DNA from: Mycobacterium sp. DL99
GTDB taxonomy: Bacteria > Actinomycetota > Actinomycetes > Mycobacteriales > Mycobacteriaceae
Assembly (NCBI RefSeq): GCF_004762045.1
Contig: NZ_SJOM01000007.1
Location: forward strand, 5,507,798-5,571,797
DNA: 64,000 bases
Reading direction: 5' to 3'
The notes beneath the pieces are model-generated. The model ran no database searches, was not told the DNA's origin, and saw only the letters and a program-made list of their open reading frames with translations. Position numbers and translations under genes: made by a program. Shown piece by piece: positions 16,536 through 25,102 of the stretch (positions are counted from its first letter, which is position 1; each line of letters opens with the position of its first letter).

Positions 16536-17150
16536 ATGCGCCGAGAAGTGACCTCCGCGGATGAGCTGCGCGCCATCGTCGGGCAACCCACCGCAGCCGT
16601 CGCCAAGAAGGTGACGGACCGACTGTCGGAAGCACAGCAGGTCTGGCTCAAGCAGTCACCGCTGGGCTTCGTGGCGACCACCGATGCACACGGCCGCGTC
16701 GACGTCTCCCCCAAGGGCGACCCACCGGGCTTCGTCCAGATCATCGATGACACCACGATCGCGATCCCGGAGCGGCCCGGCAACCGGCGCGTCGACGGTT
16801 TCCTCAACGTGCTGCAGCGCCCGCACGTGGGCACGGTGTTCGTCATCCCCGGCCGCGGTGACACCCTGCGGATCAACGGCACCGCCCGGATCCTCTCCGA
16901 TGCAGACTATTTCGAGGACATGGTGGTCGACGGCAAGCGGCCGATCCTCGCGCTGGAGATCGCCGTCGAAGAAGTGTTCTTCCACTGCCCCAAGGCATTC
17001 CTGCGCTCCGACACATGGAAACCCGAGACCTGGAATCCGACGTCGGTGCCCTCGGTGGCACAGATGGCCAAGGCGTTCAAGCCCGACCAGAGCCAGGCCG
17101 AACTCGACGCGTATTACAGCGAGGACAACCTGCGCAAGATCCTTTACTGA
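16536..17150 (+). CDS. PPOX-superfamily flavin-binding protein
   Basis: 204-residue split-barrel protein of the 'pyridoxamine 5'-phosphate oxidase family, MSMEG/phosphohydrolase-associated' type. Typical strands are GFVATTDAHGRVDVSPKGDP (about 45-64), IPERPGNRRVDGFLNVL and GDTLRINGTARI, the last being a strong signature of this subgroup. ATG 16536 was chosen over the longer ORF because GGAGGC precedes it and the extension is the menE 3' end in another frame. The cofactor is probably FMN; the substrate is unknown. It ends with a 7-base overlap with the convergent acetyltransferase. Confidence 0.85.
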   Translation: MRREVTSADELRAIVGQPTAAVAKKVTDRLSEAQQVWLKQSPLGFVATTDAHGRVDVSPKGDPPGFVQIIDDTTIAIPERPGNRRVDGFLNVLQRPHVGTVFVIPGRGDTLRINGTARILSDADYFEDMVVDGKRPILALEIAVEEVFFHCPKAFLRSDTWKPETWNPTSVPSVAQMAKAFKPDQSQAELDAYYSEDNLRKILY

Positions 17151-18049
17151 ACTTCGTCAGCCGGTTTCACCAGGACCGCCCGCGTGTAAAGCAGCTGGAA
17201 GCCCCGGCGCTGCACGTTGTGCTGGGACTTCGAGCCGGGCGCCGTTGTCACCACGGCGATCTCGCATCCGGCGTCGGCCGCCTCGGCCAGCCGAGCCGCC
17301 AGCAGCGCGGCCTGCACCCCGCGGCGCCGGTAGGCCGGCGCCGTCGCGGCCCCGGCCAGCTGAGCGACCCCACCGGCCAGTCGCATCATCCCGCCGCCGG
17401 CGACCGCTCCGTCCAACAGCGCGATATACGCGGTGGCCCCGGCCTTTTCCATGTCCCGTTCGGCCCGCTCAAGGATGTCAGCGGGGAACTGCTCATGACT
17501 GATGGGGCCCTCAGCATCGGGATGGGCGAAGCCCTCCACCACGACGTTCACCCATGCGGCGAGATCGTCGGCCCGGCGCACCTGCACGTCTGACGCCGGC
17601 GGGCGCTCGTCGTGAATCGGCCTGCCCAGCACGTTCTCGAACTCGACGAGGCGATAGCCGCGGCCGGACAACAACTCGGTGATCTCCGGGTCGGCCAAGT
17701 TGGACAGTTCCACCCGCGTGGAGCTGCCCCTGCCCGCGAACGCGCGCTCGATCTCACCCAGCACCGCTTCATCGGGCAACCCGTCGAAGCCGAGGCCGAC
17801 CACCTTGTTCATGGGCGATTCCGCCTCGGCGAAACAGGCGTACCCGCCGGCGACGGGCAGGAGCAGCCCATCGGCGCCACGGTGTCCGGCAGCGCGCGTC
17901 GCCGCCGCGATCAGGTCCGCCTCGGCCTTCTCGATGCGGCGGGCCAGATCGACACCGCAGAACAATTGGTCCGAGCCCTGGTCTGAGTCACCTTTGGTAG
18001 CCACGTCGATATTGTGCCCGCACAGGCTTTTCCGAAACGTGGGTACCAA
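17144..18049 (-). CDS. GNAT-family acetyltransferase (two-lobed)
   Basis: 301-residue protein. The C-terminal half (about 150-300) is a standard GNAT domain: the acetyl-CoA loop is AYRRRGVQAALLAARLA and the preceding strand AGAATAPA. The N-terminal half (about 25-145) looks like a degenerate GNAT lobe with CFAEAESPMNKVVGLGF. The start is uncertain: ATG 18049 or GTG 18004 (15 codons in). Substrate unknown. The gene lies tail to tail with the flavin-fold gene and 12 bases downstream of the TetR gene, so it may share the regulator's transcript. Confidence 0.82.
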   Translation of the reverse strand: MVPTFRKSLCGHNIDVATKGDSDQGSDQLFCGVDLARRIEKAEADLIAAATRAAGHRGADGLLLPVAGGYACFAEAESPMNKVVGLGFDGLPDEAVLGEIERAFAGRGSSTRVELSNLADPEITELLSGRGYRLVEFENVLGRPIHDERPPASDVQVRRADDLAAWVNVVVEGFAHPDAEGPISHEQFPADILERAERDMEKAGATAYIALLDGAVAGGGMMRLAGGVAQLAGAATAPAYRRRGVQAALLAARLAEAADAGCEIAVVTTAPGSKSQHNVQRRGFQLLYTRAVLVKPADEVQ

Positions 18050-18061
18050 CCCCGGCGTCGG

Positions 18062-18724
18062 TCAGCGGGGCGGCCCCGCGGGTTCCCACGTCTGCATCGC
18101 CGTATCGAGCTCATCGCTGTCGAGCGCCTTCACCGGAATCGGTGCCTGGTCGTCGTGGTAACGCATGCCGTCCAAAAGAATGGCCACATACCGGCGCCAC
18201 AGGTCGGCATCGACATGCCCGGCGTATTCACTCACGGTGCCGGCCAGCAGCCCGAAGAGCGGCATGTCCGTGGACGACACCTCCGGACGCAGATAACCGT
18301 CGCTCTGCGCCCGCTCGACAAGTTTGGTCAACGCCGGGACGAGCCGCTCCTGGCAGGCCTTGACCCGATCGCCCCCATAGCATTTGCTGAACGCGATCTC
18401 CCTCAACCCGCGGTCGGTGGCCGTGATCTTGCACATGCTCTCGACGTACCACGAGAACCCCTGCCATGAATCTTCTTGCTGCAGTGCAATTTCAGCCAAT
18501 GCGGTGAGTTGATCCATACCGTCCACGAAGATCGCCTCGAGCAGCTCCTCTTTGGTGGCGAACCGTCGATACACCGTTCCGACTCCGACATTGGCGTGAT
18601 GTGCCACGTCGTTGAGCGTCGCCTCAAGACCTTTTTCGGCAAACAGCTCCCGCGCGGCATCGAGCACCCGCTGCCGGTTGCGCTCTGCGTCCCTACGCAG
18701 CACGCGACGTGTTTCCTCGGTCAT
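18062..18724 (-). CDS. TetR-family repressor of the mmpS-mmpL unit
   Basis: 220-residue TetR protein. The DNA-binding domain occupies about residues 12-60 (NVGVGTVYRRFATKEELLEAIF recognition region) and the C-terminal ligand domain is of the common actinobacterial type. It is divergent from mmpS, with 188 bases between starts, and a perfect 8-bp inverted repeat lies in the gap about 30 bases from its own start codon. The simplest reading is a local repressor of the efflux genes and of itself, released by a transported or toxic ligand. Confidence 0.9.
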   Translation of the reverse strand: MTEETRRVLRRDAERNRQRVLDAARELFAEKGLEATLNDVAHHANVGVGTVYRRFATKEELLEAIFVDGMDQLTALAEIALQQEDSWQGFSWYVESMCKITATDRGLREIAFSKCYGGDRVKACQERLVPALTKLVERAQSDGYLRPEVSSTDMPLFGLLAGTVSEYAGHVDADLWRRYVAILLDGMRYHDDQAPIPVKALDSDELDTAMQTWEPAGPPR

Positions 18725-18752
18725 ATCTCTCAGCTTAAGTGATCGGGGTCAT

Positions 18753-18775
18753 AAGTGGATTGATCCTATCCACTT
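18753..18775. promoter_or_regulatory. Candidate TetR operator
   Basis: AAGTGGAT (18753-18760) and ATCCACTT (18768-18775) form a perfect 8-bp inverted repeat with a 7-base spacer in the divergent tetR-mmpS region. Arm length and spacing fit TetR-family sites. It is the best palindrome in this gap. Confidence 0.55.
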
Positions 18776-18859
18776 GTTCGACTAACTTTACCCTTCGGAC
18801 TGCGTAGGCCGCCTAACTGACAGGTCGTCGCGAACGCATCGAACGTCGGGAGGCCCACA

Positions 18860-18916
18860 ATGACAGCCGTCAGCGCTCCGCCAGCCGCGGCCCGATCCCC
18901 AAGGCGGGCGCGATGA
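18860..18916 (+). CDS. Possible 18-residue leader ORF coupled to mmpS
   Basis: An ATG preceded by GGGAGG seven bases upstream opens an 18-codon reading frame (MTAVSAPPAAARSPRRAR) whose TGA overlaps the mmpS ATG (ATGA). mmpS itself has no equally good ribosome site, so translation of mmpS may depend on reinitiation after this leader. The Pro/Arg-rich end could slow ribosomes. Real translation is inference. Confidence 0.4.
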   Translation: MTAVSAPPAAARSPRRAR

Positions 18917-19338
18917 CCAAGGCAATCCGACGGATATGGCTTCCCGTACTGATCGTCATCGCCATGGTGGCCGGCGTGCTGATCGTGATGAACGTCCGCA
19001 AAGTCTTCGGCGCACATCCGGTCATCATCACCGAAACCACGTCGGACAACGCCGAGGACTTCAACCCCAAGTTCGTGAAGTACGAGATCTTCGGCACGGG
19101 CGGCACTGCCGTCATCAACTACATGGACCTTGAAGGCAAACCCCAGCGCACCGGAACCGTGCCGCTGCCATGGACTTTGACACTGCAAACCACGTTGCCC
19201 TCGGTGCAGCCCAACATCATGGCGCAAGGCGACGGGCACAGCATCAGTTGCCGAGTCACCGTCGATGACGCGGTCAAAGAAGAGAGAACGGCTACTGGAG
19301 TGAACGCACAAACCTTCTGCTTTGTGAAGGCAGCATGA
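18913..19338 (+). CDS. MmpS-family membrane accessory protein
   Basis: 141-residue MmpS protein: a short basic cytosolic start, one membrane helix (about residues 8-26, LPVLIVIAMVAGVLIVM) and a periplasmic beta-rich domain (about 30-141) with the family phrases FNPKFVKYEIFGTGG and VNAQTFCFVKAA; two cysteines remain in the periplasmic domain. MmpS proteins pair with the MmpL encoded next to them in siderophore, lipid or drug export. The stop overlaps the mmpL ATG (ATGA). It most resembles the MmpS4/MmpS5 group. Confidence 0.92.
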   Translation: MTKAIRRIWLPVLIVIAMVAGVLIVMNVRKVFGAHPVIITETTSDNAEDFNPKFVKYEIFGTGGTAVINYMDLEGKPQRTGTVPLPWTLTLQTTLPSVQPNIMAQGDGHSISCRVTVDDAVKEERTATGVNAQTFCFVKAA

Positions 19339-22238
19339 GCGCGCCGACCGACGACGCCCCGACCGACGCCATCGCAACGGGACGCCACGCGGCACCTCCG
19401 CGCCCGCGGCTCCCGCGATTCATCCGAGCGTTCGCCCTGCCGATCATCCTGGCGTGGATCGTGATCGTCGCACTGCTCAACACCGTCGTCCCTCAGCTCG
19501 AGGTCGTCGGAAAGATGCGCGCGGTGTCGATGAGTCCCAACGACGCACCGTCGATGATCGCGATCAAAGAGGTCGGCAAGAAGTTCCAGGAGTACGACAC
19601 CAGCAGCTCGGTGATGGTCGTGCTCGAAGGCGACAAGCCGCTGGGCCTCGAGGCGCACGTCTTCTACGACAAGATGGTTCGCGACCTGCGCGCGGATACC
19701 ACCCACGTGCAGCATGTGCAGGACTTCTGGGGCGACACCCTGACCGCCAAGGGCGCGCAGAGCCGCGACGGCAAGGCCGCCTACGTGCAGGTCTACATCG
19801 CCGGTGACCAGGGCGAGACGCTGGCCAACGAGTCGGTCGAGGCGGTGCGGCGCATCGCAACCGAAAGCCCCGCACCCGACGGTGTGAAGGCGTATGTCAC
19901 CGGATCCGCGGCGTCCAGCACCGATCAGAACATCGTCGGTGACGAGAGCATGGAGCTGATCGAGCTCGTCACCTTCGGTGTCATCGCGGTGATGCTGCTT
20001 GGCGTCTACCGGTCGATCATCACCACGCTGATCGTGCTGGTGATGGTCGTGCTCGAATTGTCCGGCGCCCGTGGCCTCGTCGCGTTACTGGGCTATCAGA
20101 ACTTCTTCGGTCTCACGACGTTCGCGACCAACATGCTGGTGACGCTGGCCATCGCCGCGGCCACCGACTACGCGATCTTCCTGATCGGCCGATATCAGGA
20201 AGCACGAAGAGCCGGCGAGGACAAGGAAGCGGCCTACTACGACATGTTCCACGGCACGGCCCATGTCGTGCTCGCGTCGGGCCTGACCATCGCCGGTGCG
20301 ACGTTCTGCCTGCACTTCACCCGCCTGCCGTACTTCCAGACCATGGGTATTCCCCTGGCGGTCGGAATGACGATGGTGGTCGCCATGGCGCTGACCCTGG
20401 GGCCGGCCGTCATCTCGGTTGCCAGCCGATTCGGCAAGATCCTTGAACCCAAGCGGTTTTCGAAGTCCCGCGGATGGCACCGGGTGGGCACCGCCACGGT
20501 TCGCTGGCCGGGCGCAATCCTGGTGTGCGCCATCGTCGCGGCGTTGATCGGCCTGCTCGCCCTGCCGGGCTACCACACCACCTACAACGACCGCATCTTC
20601 CTGCCGAAGGACGTCGGGACGAACGTCGGTTACGACGCCGCGTTCCGGCACTTCTCGCAGGCCAAGATGAACCCGGACCTGATGATGATCGAGTCCGATC
20701 GCGATCTGCGTAACCCCGCCGATTTCCTGGTGATCGACAAGATCGCCAAGGCACTCAAGAGCGTGCACGGAATCGCCCAGGTGCAGACCATCACCCGTCC
20801 CGATGGCGATCCGATCAAGCACTCGACGATCCCGTACACGCTGGGCCAGAGTGGCACGACCCAGCTCATGAACAACGACTATGCGCAGGCCAATCTGCAG
20901 AATCTGCTCGACCAGGCCGACGATCTGCAGACCAGCATCGATGCGATGACCGAAATGATGTCCATCCAAACGGATCTGGCAGCGGTGTCGCAGCGCATGG
21001 CCGACAAGATGAAGACCACGTCCAGCGACATGAACGACGTGCGCGATCACCTGGCGGACTTCGACGACCAGTTCCGGCCGCTGCGCAACTATCTCTACTG
21101 GGAACCGCACTGCTTCGACATTCCGATGTGCTGGTCCATCCGGTCGATCTTCGACGCGCTCGACGGCATCAACACGATGTCGGATGACTTCCAGGACCTG
21201 GTTCCCGAGATGCAGCGCATGGCCGACCTGATGCCGAAGATGGTCGCCACCATGCCGCGGCAGATCCAGTCGATGAAGCATCAGAAAGAGCTGCTGCTGA
21301 ACCAGTATCAGGTGCAGAAGGCCCAACAGGATCAGACGATGGCGATGCAGAACACCGCCACCGCCATGAGCGAAGCATTCGATACGGCCAAGAACGACGA
21401 TTCGTTCTACCTGCCGCCGGAGGCATTCGAGACCGAGGACTTCCAGCGAGGCATCAAGCTGTTCATGTCGCCTGACGGACATGCGGTGCGGTTCACCATC
21501 ATTCACCAGGGTGATCCACTGACTCCGGAAGGTACCGCACGCATCGCACCGCTCAAGATCGCAGCGGCCGACGCGATCAAGGGAACCCCGCTCGAGGGAT
21601 CCAAGATCTATCTCGGTGGCAGCTCGGCGACGTACAACGACATGCAGCAGGGCGCCGACTACGACCTGATCATCGTCGCTGCGGCGGCACTGATCCTGAT
21701 CTTCATCATCATGTTGGTGCTCACCCGTGCGGTGGTGGCCTCCGCGGTGATCGTCGGCACGGTAGTGCTGAGTCTGGCCTCGGCCTTCGGGCTGTCGGTA
21801 CTGCTCTGGCAACACATCGTGGGAATCCCGTTGCACTGGATGGTGATGCCGATGTCGGTCATCGTCCTGCTGGCCGTCGGCGCGGACTACAACCTGCTGC
21901 TCGTCTCACGAATAAAGGAAGAGATCCACGCCGGGCTGAAGACCGGGATCATCCGGGCCATGGTCGGCACCGGCGCCGTGGTCACCTCCGCAGGCCTGGT
22001 CTTCGCCTTCACCATGGCATCGATGGCGGTCAGCAGCCTCATCGTCATCGGTCAGGTCGGAACGACGATCGGCCTGGGCCTGCTGTTCGACACCCTGGTG
22101 GTCCGGTCACTGATGACACCGTCCATCGCCACGCTGCTCGGGCGCTGGTTCTGGTGGCCGCAACACGTCCGCCAGCGTCCGTTACCGCAGCCCTGGCCGA
22201 AGCCCATTCAACGCGAGCCCGAGGAGGCCCTGGTCTGA
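19335..22238 (+). CDS. MmpL-family RND exporter (MmpL4/MmpL5-like)
   Basis: 967-residue proton-driven RND transporter of the inner membrane with two MMPL repeats. The proton-relay Asp-Tyr pairs are visible in both halves (TDYAIFL with D278/Y279; GADYNLLL near the C-terminus). The second periplasmic loop contains a long Met/Gln-rich coiled coil (about 515-685) interrupted by CFDIPMC, the paired cysteines known from the MmpL4/MmpL5 hairpin; this places it with siderophore/drug exporters and not with MmpL3. ATG overlaps mmpS and the stop overlaps the DUF732 start. Its cargo is not predictable. Confidence 0.94.
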   Translation: MSAPTDDAPTDAIATGRHAAPPRPRLPRFIRAFALPIILAWIVIVALLNTVVPQLEVVGKMRAVSMSPNDAPSMIAIKEVGKKFQEYDTSSSVMVVLEGDKPLGLEAHVFYDKMVRDLRADTTHVQHVQDFWGDTLTAKGAQSRDGKAAYVQVYIAGDQGETLANESVEAVRRIATESPAPDGVKAYVTGSAASSTDQNIVGDESMELIELVTFGVIAVMLLGVYRSIITTLIVLVMVVLELSGARGLVALLGYQNFFGLTTFATNMLVTLAIAAATDYAIFLIGRYQEARRAGEDKEAAYYDMFHGTAHVVLASGLTIAGATFCLHFTRLPYFQTMGIPLAVGMTMVVAMALTLGPAVISVASRFGKILEPKRFSKSRGWHRVGTATVRWPGAILVCAIVAALIGLLALPGYHTTYNDRIFLPKDVGTNVGYDAAFRHFSQAKMNPDLMMIESDRDLRNPADFLVIDKIAKALKSVHGIAQVQTITRPDGDPIKHSTIPYTLGQSGTTQLMNNDYAQANLQNLLDQADDLQTSIDAMTEMMSIQTDLAAVSQRMADKMKTTSSDMNDVRDHLADFDDQFRPLRNYLYWEPHCFDIPMCWSIRSIFDALDGINTMSDDFQDLVPEMQRMADLMPKMVATMPRQIQSMKHQKELLLNQYQVQKAQQDQTMAMQNTATAMSEAFDTAKNDDSFYLPPEAFETEDFQRGIKLFMSPDGHAVRFTIIHQGDPLTPEGTARIAPLKIAAADAIKGTPLEGSKIYLGGSSATYNDMQQGADYDLIIVAAAALILIFIIMLVLTRAVVASAVIVGTVVLSLASAFGLSVLLWQHIVGIPLHWMVMPMSVIVLLAVGADYNLLLVSRIKEEIHAGLKTGIIRAMVGTGAVVTSAGLVFAFTMASMAVSSLIVIGQVGTTIGLGLLFDTLVVRSLMTPSIATLLGRWFWWPQHVRQRPLPQPWPKPIQREPEEALV

Positions 22239-22567
22239 TGAAACGCATGTTGATCGCCCTGTCATTCTGTGCCGCAACCAGTGTCGCGCTGTCCGCACCG
22301 GCCTACGCCGATCCGGACACGGATTTCGCCAACGAATTGCACACCTACGGCGTCTACGGGCAGAAGGACTACAACGCCTGGATCGGCAAGCTCATGTGCA
22401 AGCGGCTGCACAACGGCGTCGACCACAACGCCCAGGACTCGGTCGGTTTCGTGAAGAAGCAACTGGCCAAGGACAGCACCGACGCTCAGGCCTGGCAGTT
22501 CCTGGGCACCGCCATCAACTACTACTGCCCCGACCAGCGCTTCGTCTACGAACAAGCCGCGCACTGA
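22238..22567 (+). CDS. Exported DUF732 protein
   Basis: 109-residue secreted protein: signal peptide about residues 1-24 (LIALSFCAATSVALSAPAYA, cut after YADA-type box), then a compact domain with the DUF732 pattern DxxFxxxLxxxGV..YNAWIGKLMCKRL and two further conserved cysteines (one near CPDQRF). The ATG overlaps the mmpL stop (TGATG) and a GAGGAGG site precedes it, so it is translated with the exporter. Function unknown; it may act with the exporter at the periplasmic face. Confidence 0.88.
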   Translation: MKRMLIALSFCAATSVALSAPAYADPDTDFANELHTYGVYGQKDYNAWIGKLMCKRLHNGVDHNAQDSVGFVKKQLAKDSTDAQAWQFLGTAINYYCPDQRFVYEQAAH

Positions 22568-22583
22568 ACGACTTTGGAGCGAC

Positions 22584-23048
22584 ATGTTGAACCGCACGAG
22601 TGTGACTAACTTGATCCGCACCGGAGTGGCGGCCTGTGCGGTCGCCGGCAGCCTGGCCGGGGCCGGCATCGCTAATGCCGATGCCACCGACGACTACCCG
22701 ATCCCCAACCGGATCCTCAAGACGCCGTGCACGGCCGAGCAGATCATGGCCGCCGCCCGCGACGTCGAACCGGTGTACTACGAGCGCTACATGATCGACT
22801 ACAACAACAAGCCGGTCGCCGATCAGCAGGGCGCCCAGGACCGGATCCACTGGTTCTTCTCGATGGACTACGCGGGCCGCCGCCAGTACTCGGAGAACAT
22901 GGCCACCAACGCCTTCTTCGAGAACATGTCCTGGCGCTGGCCGAACTGGGCCAAGTTGTTCTTCAACAACAAGGGCGTCGCGGCCAACACCACCGACGTC
23001 TGCATGAACTACCCGCCCAACGACATGTCCGTTTGGGACTGGCACTGA
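22584..23048 (+). CDS. Exported DUF5078-like protein
   Basis: 154-residue secreted protein with a signal peptide (about 1-32, ending AGIANADA) and an aromatic-rich mature domain with two cysteines (TPCTAEQIMAAARDVEP and TDVCMNYPPND). The family is, as far as I recall, a mycobacterial-only DUF. It starts 16 bases after the DUF732 gene with a GGAG site, completing a four-gene export unit. No enzymatic motif is seen. Confidence 0.82.
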   Translation: MLNRTSVTNLIRTGVAACAVAGSLAGAGIANADATDDYPIPNRILKTPCTAEQIMAAARDVEPVYYERYMIDYNNKPVADQQGAQDRIHWFFSMDYAGRRQYSENMATNAFFENMSWRWPNWAKLFFNNKGVAANTTDVCMNYPPNDMSVWDWH

Positions 23049-23312
23049 CGGACCCGGTTCCGCTGTGCGCCCAGCGCCTCCCCTAGTGCCCAGAGCGCAA
23101 CCCCGATGAGCACCGGGTCCTTCAACAGGAACTGACCGGGTTGCGCGCCGAGCACCGGGATCGGCCCGGCGTGGTGACCACCACGCCGGGCATGGTGAAC
23201 AGGAAGCCTCAGGGTGCCGAGGAACAAGACCACGGCCAGGGCGCTGCCGAGCGCGGAAAGCCGAGGCCACCACGGGGCCGAATCCCATGGCTCACCACCC
23301 GACGTCACCGAA
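23049..23312 (-). pseudogene. Decayed C-terminal fragment of a DUF417 membrane protein
   Basis: On the minus strand the reading WWPRLSALGSALAVVLFLGTL is followed, in a different frame, by GFLFTMPGVVVTTPG, and then in the first frame again by PVLGAQPGQFLLKDPVLIGVALWALGEAL. Together these rebuild the last third of a DUF417 (YkgB-like) inner-membrane protein, with two compensating frameshifts near 23190-23230. The N-terminal two thirds are missing; the plus-strand membrane gene begins at 23354. It explains the otherwise empty 300-base gap after the DUF5078 gene. Confidence 0.65.
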
Positions 23313-23353
23313 ACGTCAGACACGCCCCGGCGGCGCCCGCCTAGGCTGGGCGC

Positions 23354-24709
23354 ATGCAGATCAGCCGCCGGGACGCTGTCGCGGTGGTCATCGGCCTGAT
23401 CCTGGTGGTAGCCGCGTTCGTCGTGCCCCACCTGCACCTGGGTATCGTCACACCGCTGATCAATAGCACACCCGAGCAGATCCACAGCTTCACCGACACC
23501 GCACCGATTTTCGGCTGGTGGAATGCGCACGTCGGCTGGGGCACCATCCCGGCGATCGCGATCGGGCTGGCCGCCGTGTGGTGGGGTCCCGCACTCGCAC
23601 AACGGCTTCCGTGGCGAGCGGTGCCCGTGACAGCCTGGGCGGTGTCGTGCGCCTGGGCGTTCTCGCTGGCCATGATCGACGGTTGGCAACGCGGCTTCGC
23701 CGGCCGCCTCACGGCGCGCCACGAATACCTCCGCCAGGTTCCGACGATCACCGACATTCCCGAGGCGCTGCGTACGTTCTCCTCGAGAATCCTCGACTAC
23801 CAGCCCGATTCATGGATCACCCACGTATCGGGGCACCCTCCCAGCGCTCTCTTGAGTTTCGTGTGGCTGGACCGTATCGGGTTGGGTGGTGGCGCGTGGG
23901 CGGGGCTGCTGTGTCTGCTCGCCGGGTCCAGCGCGGCCGCGGCGATCGTGATCGCGGCGCGTGCCCTCACCGACGAGGCCACCGCACGGCAGGTGGCGCC
24001 GTTCGTGGCGGTGGCACCGACTGCCATCTGGATCGCTGTTTCGGCCGACGGGTATTACGCGGGCGTGGCCGCATGGGGAATCACGGCGCTGGCCATTGCT
24101 GTGCACGGATCGGGCCGCCGTCAGATCCTGTGGGCCGGTGCGGCCGGCCTGCTGCTGGGCTGGGGCATCTTCCTCAACTACGGACTGGCCCTCATGGCGC
24201 TGCCGGCACTGGCAGTCCTCGCGACGGCCACCGACTGGCGGGCCGCCCTACGTGTCGTTCTGCCCGCTGTGGTGGCGGCGCTGGCGGTGGTCGCTGTGTT
24301 CGCGGCGGCGGGATTCTGGTGGTTCGACGGTTACACCCTGGTCCAGCAACGCTATTGGCAAGGTATCGCCGCCAACCGTCCGTTCCAGTACTGGTCGTGG
24401 GCCAACCTGGCCTCCGTGGTCTGTGCCATCGGCCTGGGCAGCGTCGCGGGGATCGGTCGGTTGTTCGACCTCGCCGCGATCCGGCGGCAACCGGGGCTAC
24501 GCGTCGTGCTGATCGCCGCGCTCCTGGCGATCCTGTTCGCCGACCTCAGCATGCTCAGCAAGGCCGAAACCGAACGCATCTGGCTGCCGTTCACGGTGTG
24601 GCTGACCGCGGCGGGCGCGTTCCTGCCGGCTCGGTCACAGCGCTGGTGGCTGGCGGTCAACGTCGTCGGTGCGCTGGCGCTGAACCACTTCATCCTCACC
24701 AACTGGTAG
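23354..24709 (+). CDS. Polytopic membrane protein, glycosyltransferase-like (Rv0541c-type)
   Basis: 451-residue integral membrane protein with about ten helices. The first loop after helix 1 carries acidic residues and the pattern resembles GT-C type mannosyl/arabinosyl transferases, but no clear catalytic DxD can be assigned. A long first periplasmic loop (about 30-70) and the segment HVSGHPPSALLSFVWLDRIG stand out. Length and context (next to menE block) match M. tuberculosis Rv0541c. The 3' end overlaps the convergent small membrane protein by 75 bases. Confidence 0.85.
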   Translation: MQISRRDAVAVVIGLILVVAAFVVPHLHLGIVTPLINSTPEQIHSFTDTAPIFGWWNAHVGWGTIPAIAIGLAAVWWGPALAQRLPWRAVPVTAWAVSCAWAFSLAMIDGWQRGFAGRLTARHEYLRQVPTITDIPEALRTFSSRILDYQPDSWITHVSGHPPSALLSFVWLDRIGLGGGAWAGLLCLLAGSSAAAAIVIAARALTDEATARQVAPFVAVAPTAIWIAVSADGYYAGVAAWGITALAIAVHGSGRRQILWAGAAGLLLGWGIFLNYGLALMALPALAVLATATDWRAALRVVLPAVVAALAVVAVFAAAGFWWFDGYTLVQQRYWQGIAANRPFQYWSWANLASVVCAIGLGSVAGIGRLFDLAAIRRQPGLRVVLIAALLAILFADLSMLSKAETERIWLPFTVWLTAAGAFLPARSQRWWLAVNVVGALALNHFILTNW

Positions 24710-25102
24710 CCGGCGCAGGAGCAGTAGGTACAGCAGCACGCTCAGCCACACCGCGGCCAGTGAAACCGCCAGTCCCAGTGGGTAGTTGCGATCGAGCACG
24801 GTCATGTTGTCGGGACGCATACCGGGCCGGCCGTACACCGGGACGGCGAGTAGAACCAGCAGCACGCTGCACAGTGCGGCCACCGCGATCGGCGAGCGGG
24901 CACCGGCCGGGATCAGCCGACGGCCCGCCCATCCCACCGCGGCGCACAACGGTGCGAAGACGAAATCGTGCACCACCACTCCGACGACTGCCCACACCAG
25001 GATCCGCATGATGATCACCGGCGGGCTCTCCGACAGCAGCAGCGCACCGTAGCCGGTGAGCCCGATTCCGATCACCGCGAGCAGCAGCCGCGTCGCCGTC
25101 AT
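24635..25102 (-). CDS. Small membrane protein, last gene of the molybdoenzyme operon
   Basis: 155-residue protein with four predicted membrane helices (TRLLLAVIGIGLTGYGALLL, ILVWAVVGVVVHDFVFAPL, SPIAVAALCSVLLVLLAV, LAVSLAAVWLSVLLYLLLL). A conserved-looking VVHDFVFAP lies between helices. The ATG overlaps the stop of the molybdopterin oxidoreductase (ATGA). The C-terminal 25 residues are soluble and are encoded opposite the end of the convergent gene, an unusually long antisense overlap for a coding pair. Function unknown; possibly a partner or anchor for the redox enzyme. Confidence 0.75.
   Translation of the reverse strand: MTATRLLLAVIGIGLTGYGALLLSESPPVIIMRILVWAVVGVVVHDFVFAPLCAAVGWAGRRLIPAGARSPIAVAALCSVLLVLLAVPVYGRPGMRPDNMTVLDRNYPLGLAVSLAAVWLSVLLYLLLLRRLPVGEDEVVQRQRTDDVDRQPPAL

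Noticed and set aside
20085..21836. 583-codon minus-strand frame opposite mmpL
   Set aside because: His/Arg/Gln-rich shadow without domain; mmpL is certain on the plus strand.
18913..22238. Assignment of the MmpL as MmpL3
   Set aside because: MmpL3 lacks an MmpS partner and the long coiled-coil hairpin with paired cysteines seen here.
23518..25011. 497-codon frame over the membrane-protein gene at 23354
   Set aside because: Arg/Gly/Pro-rich, out of phase with the hydrophobic real protein.
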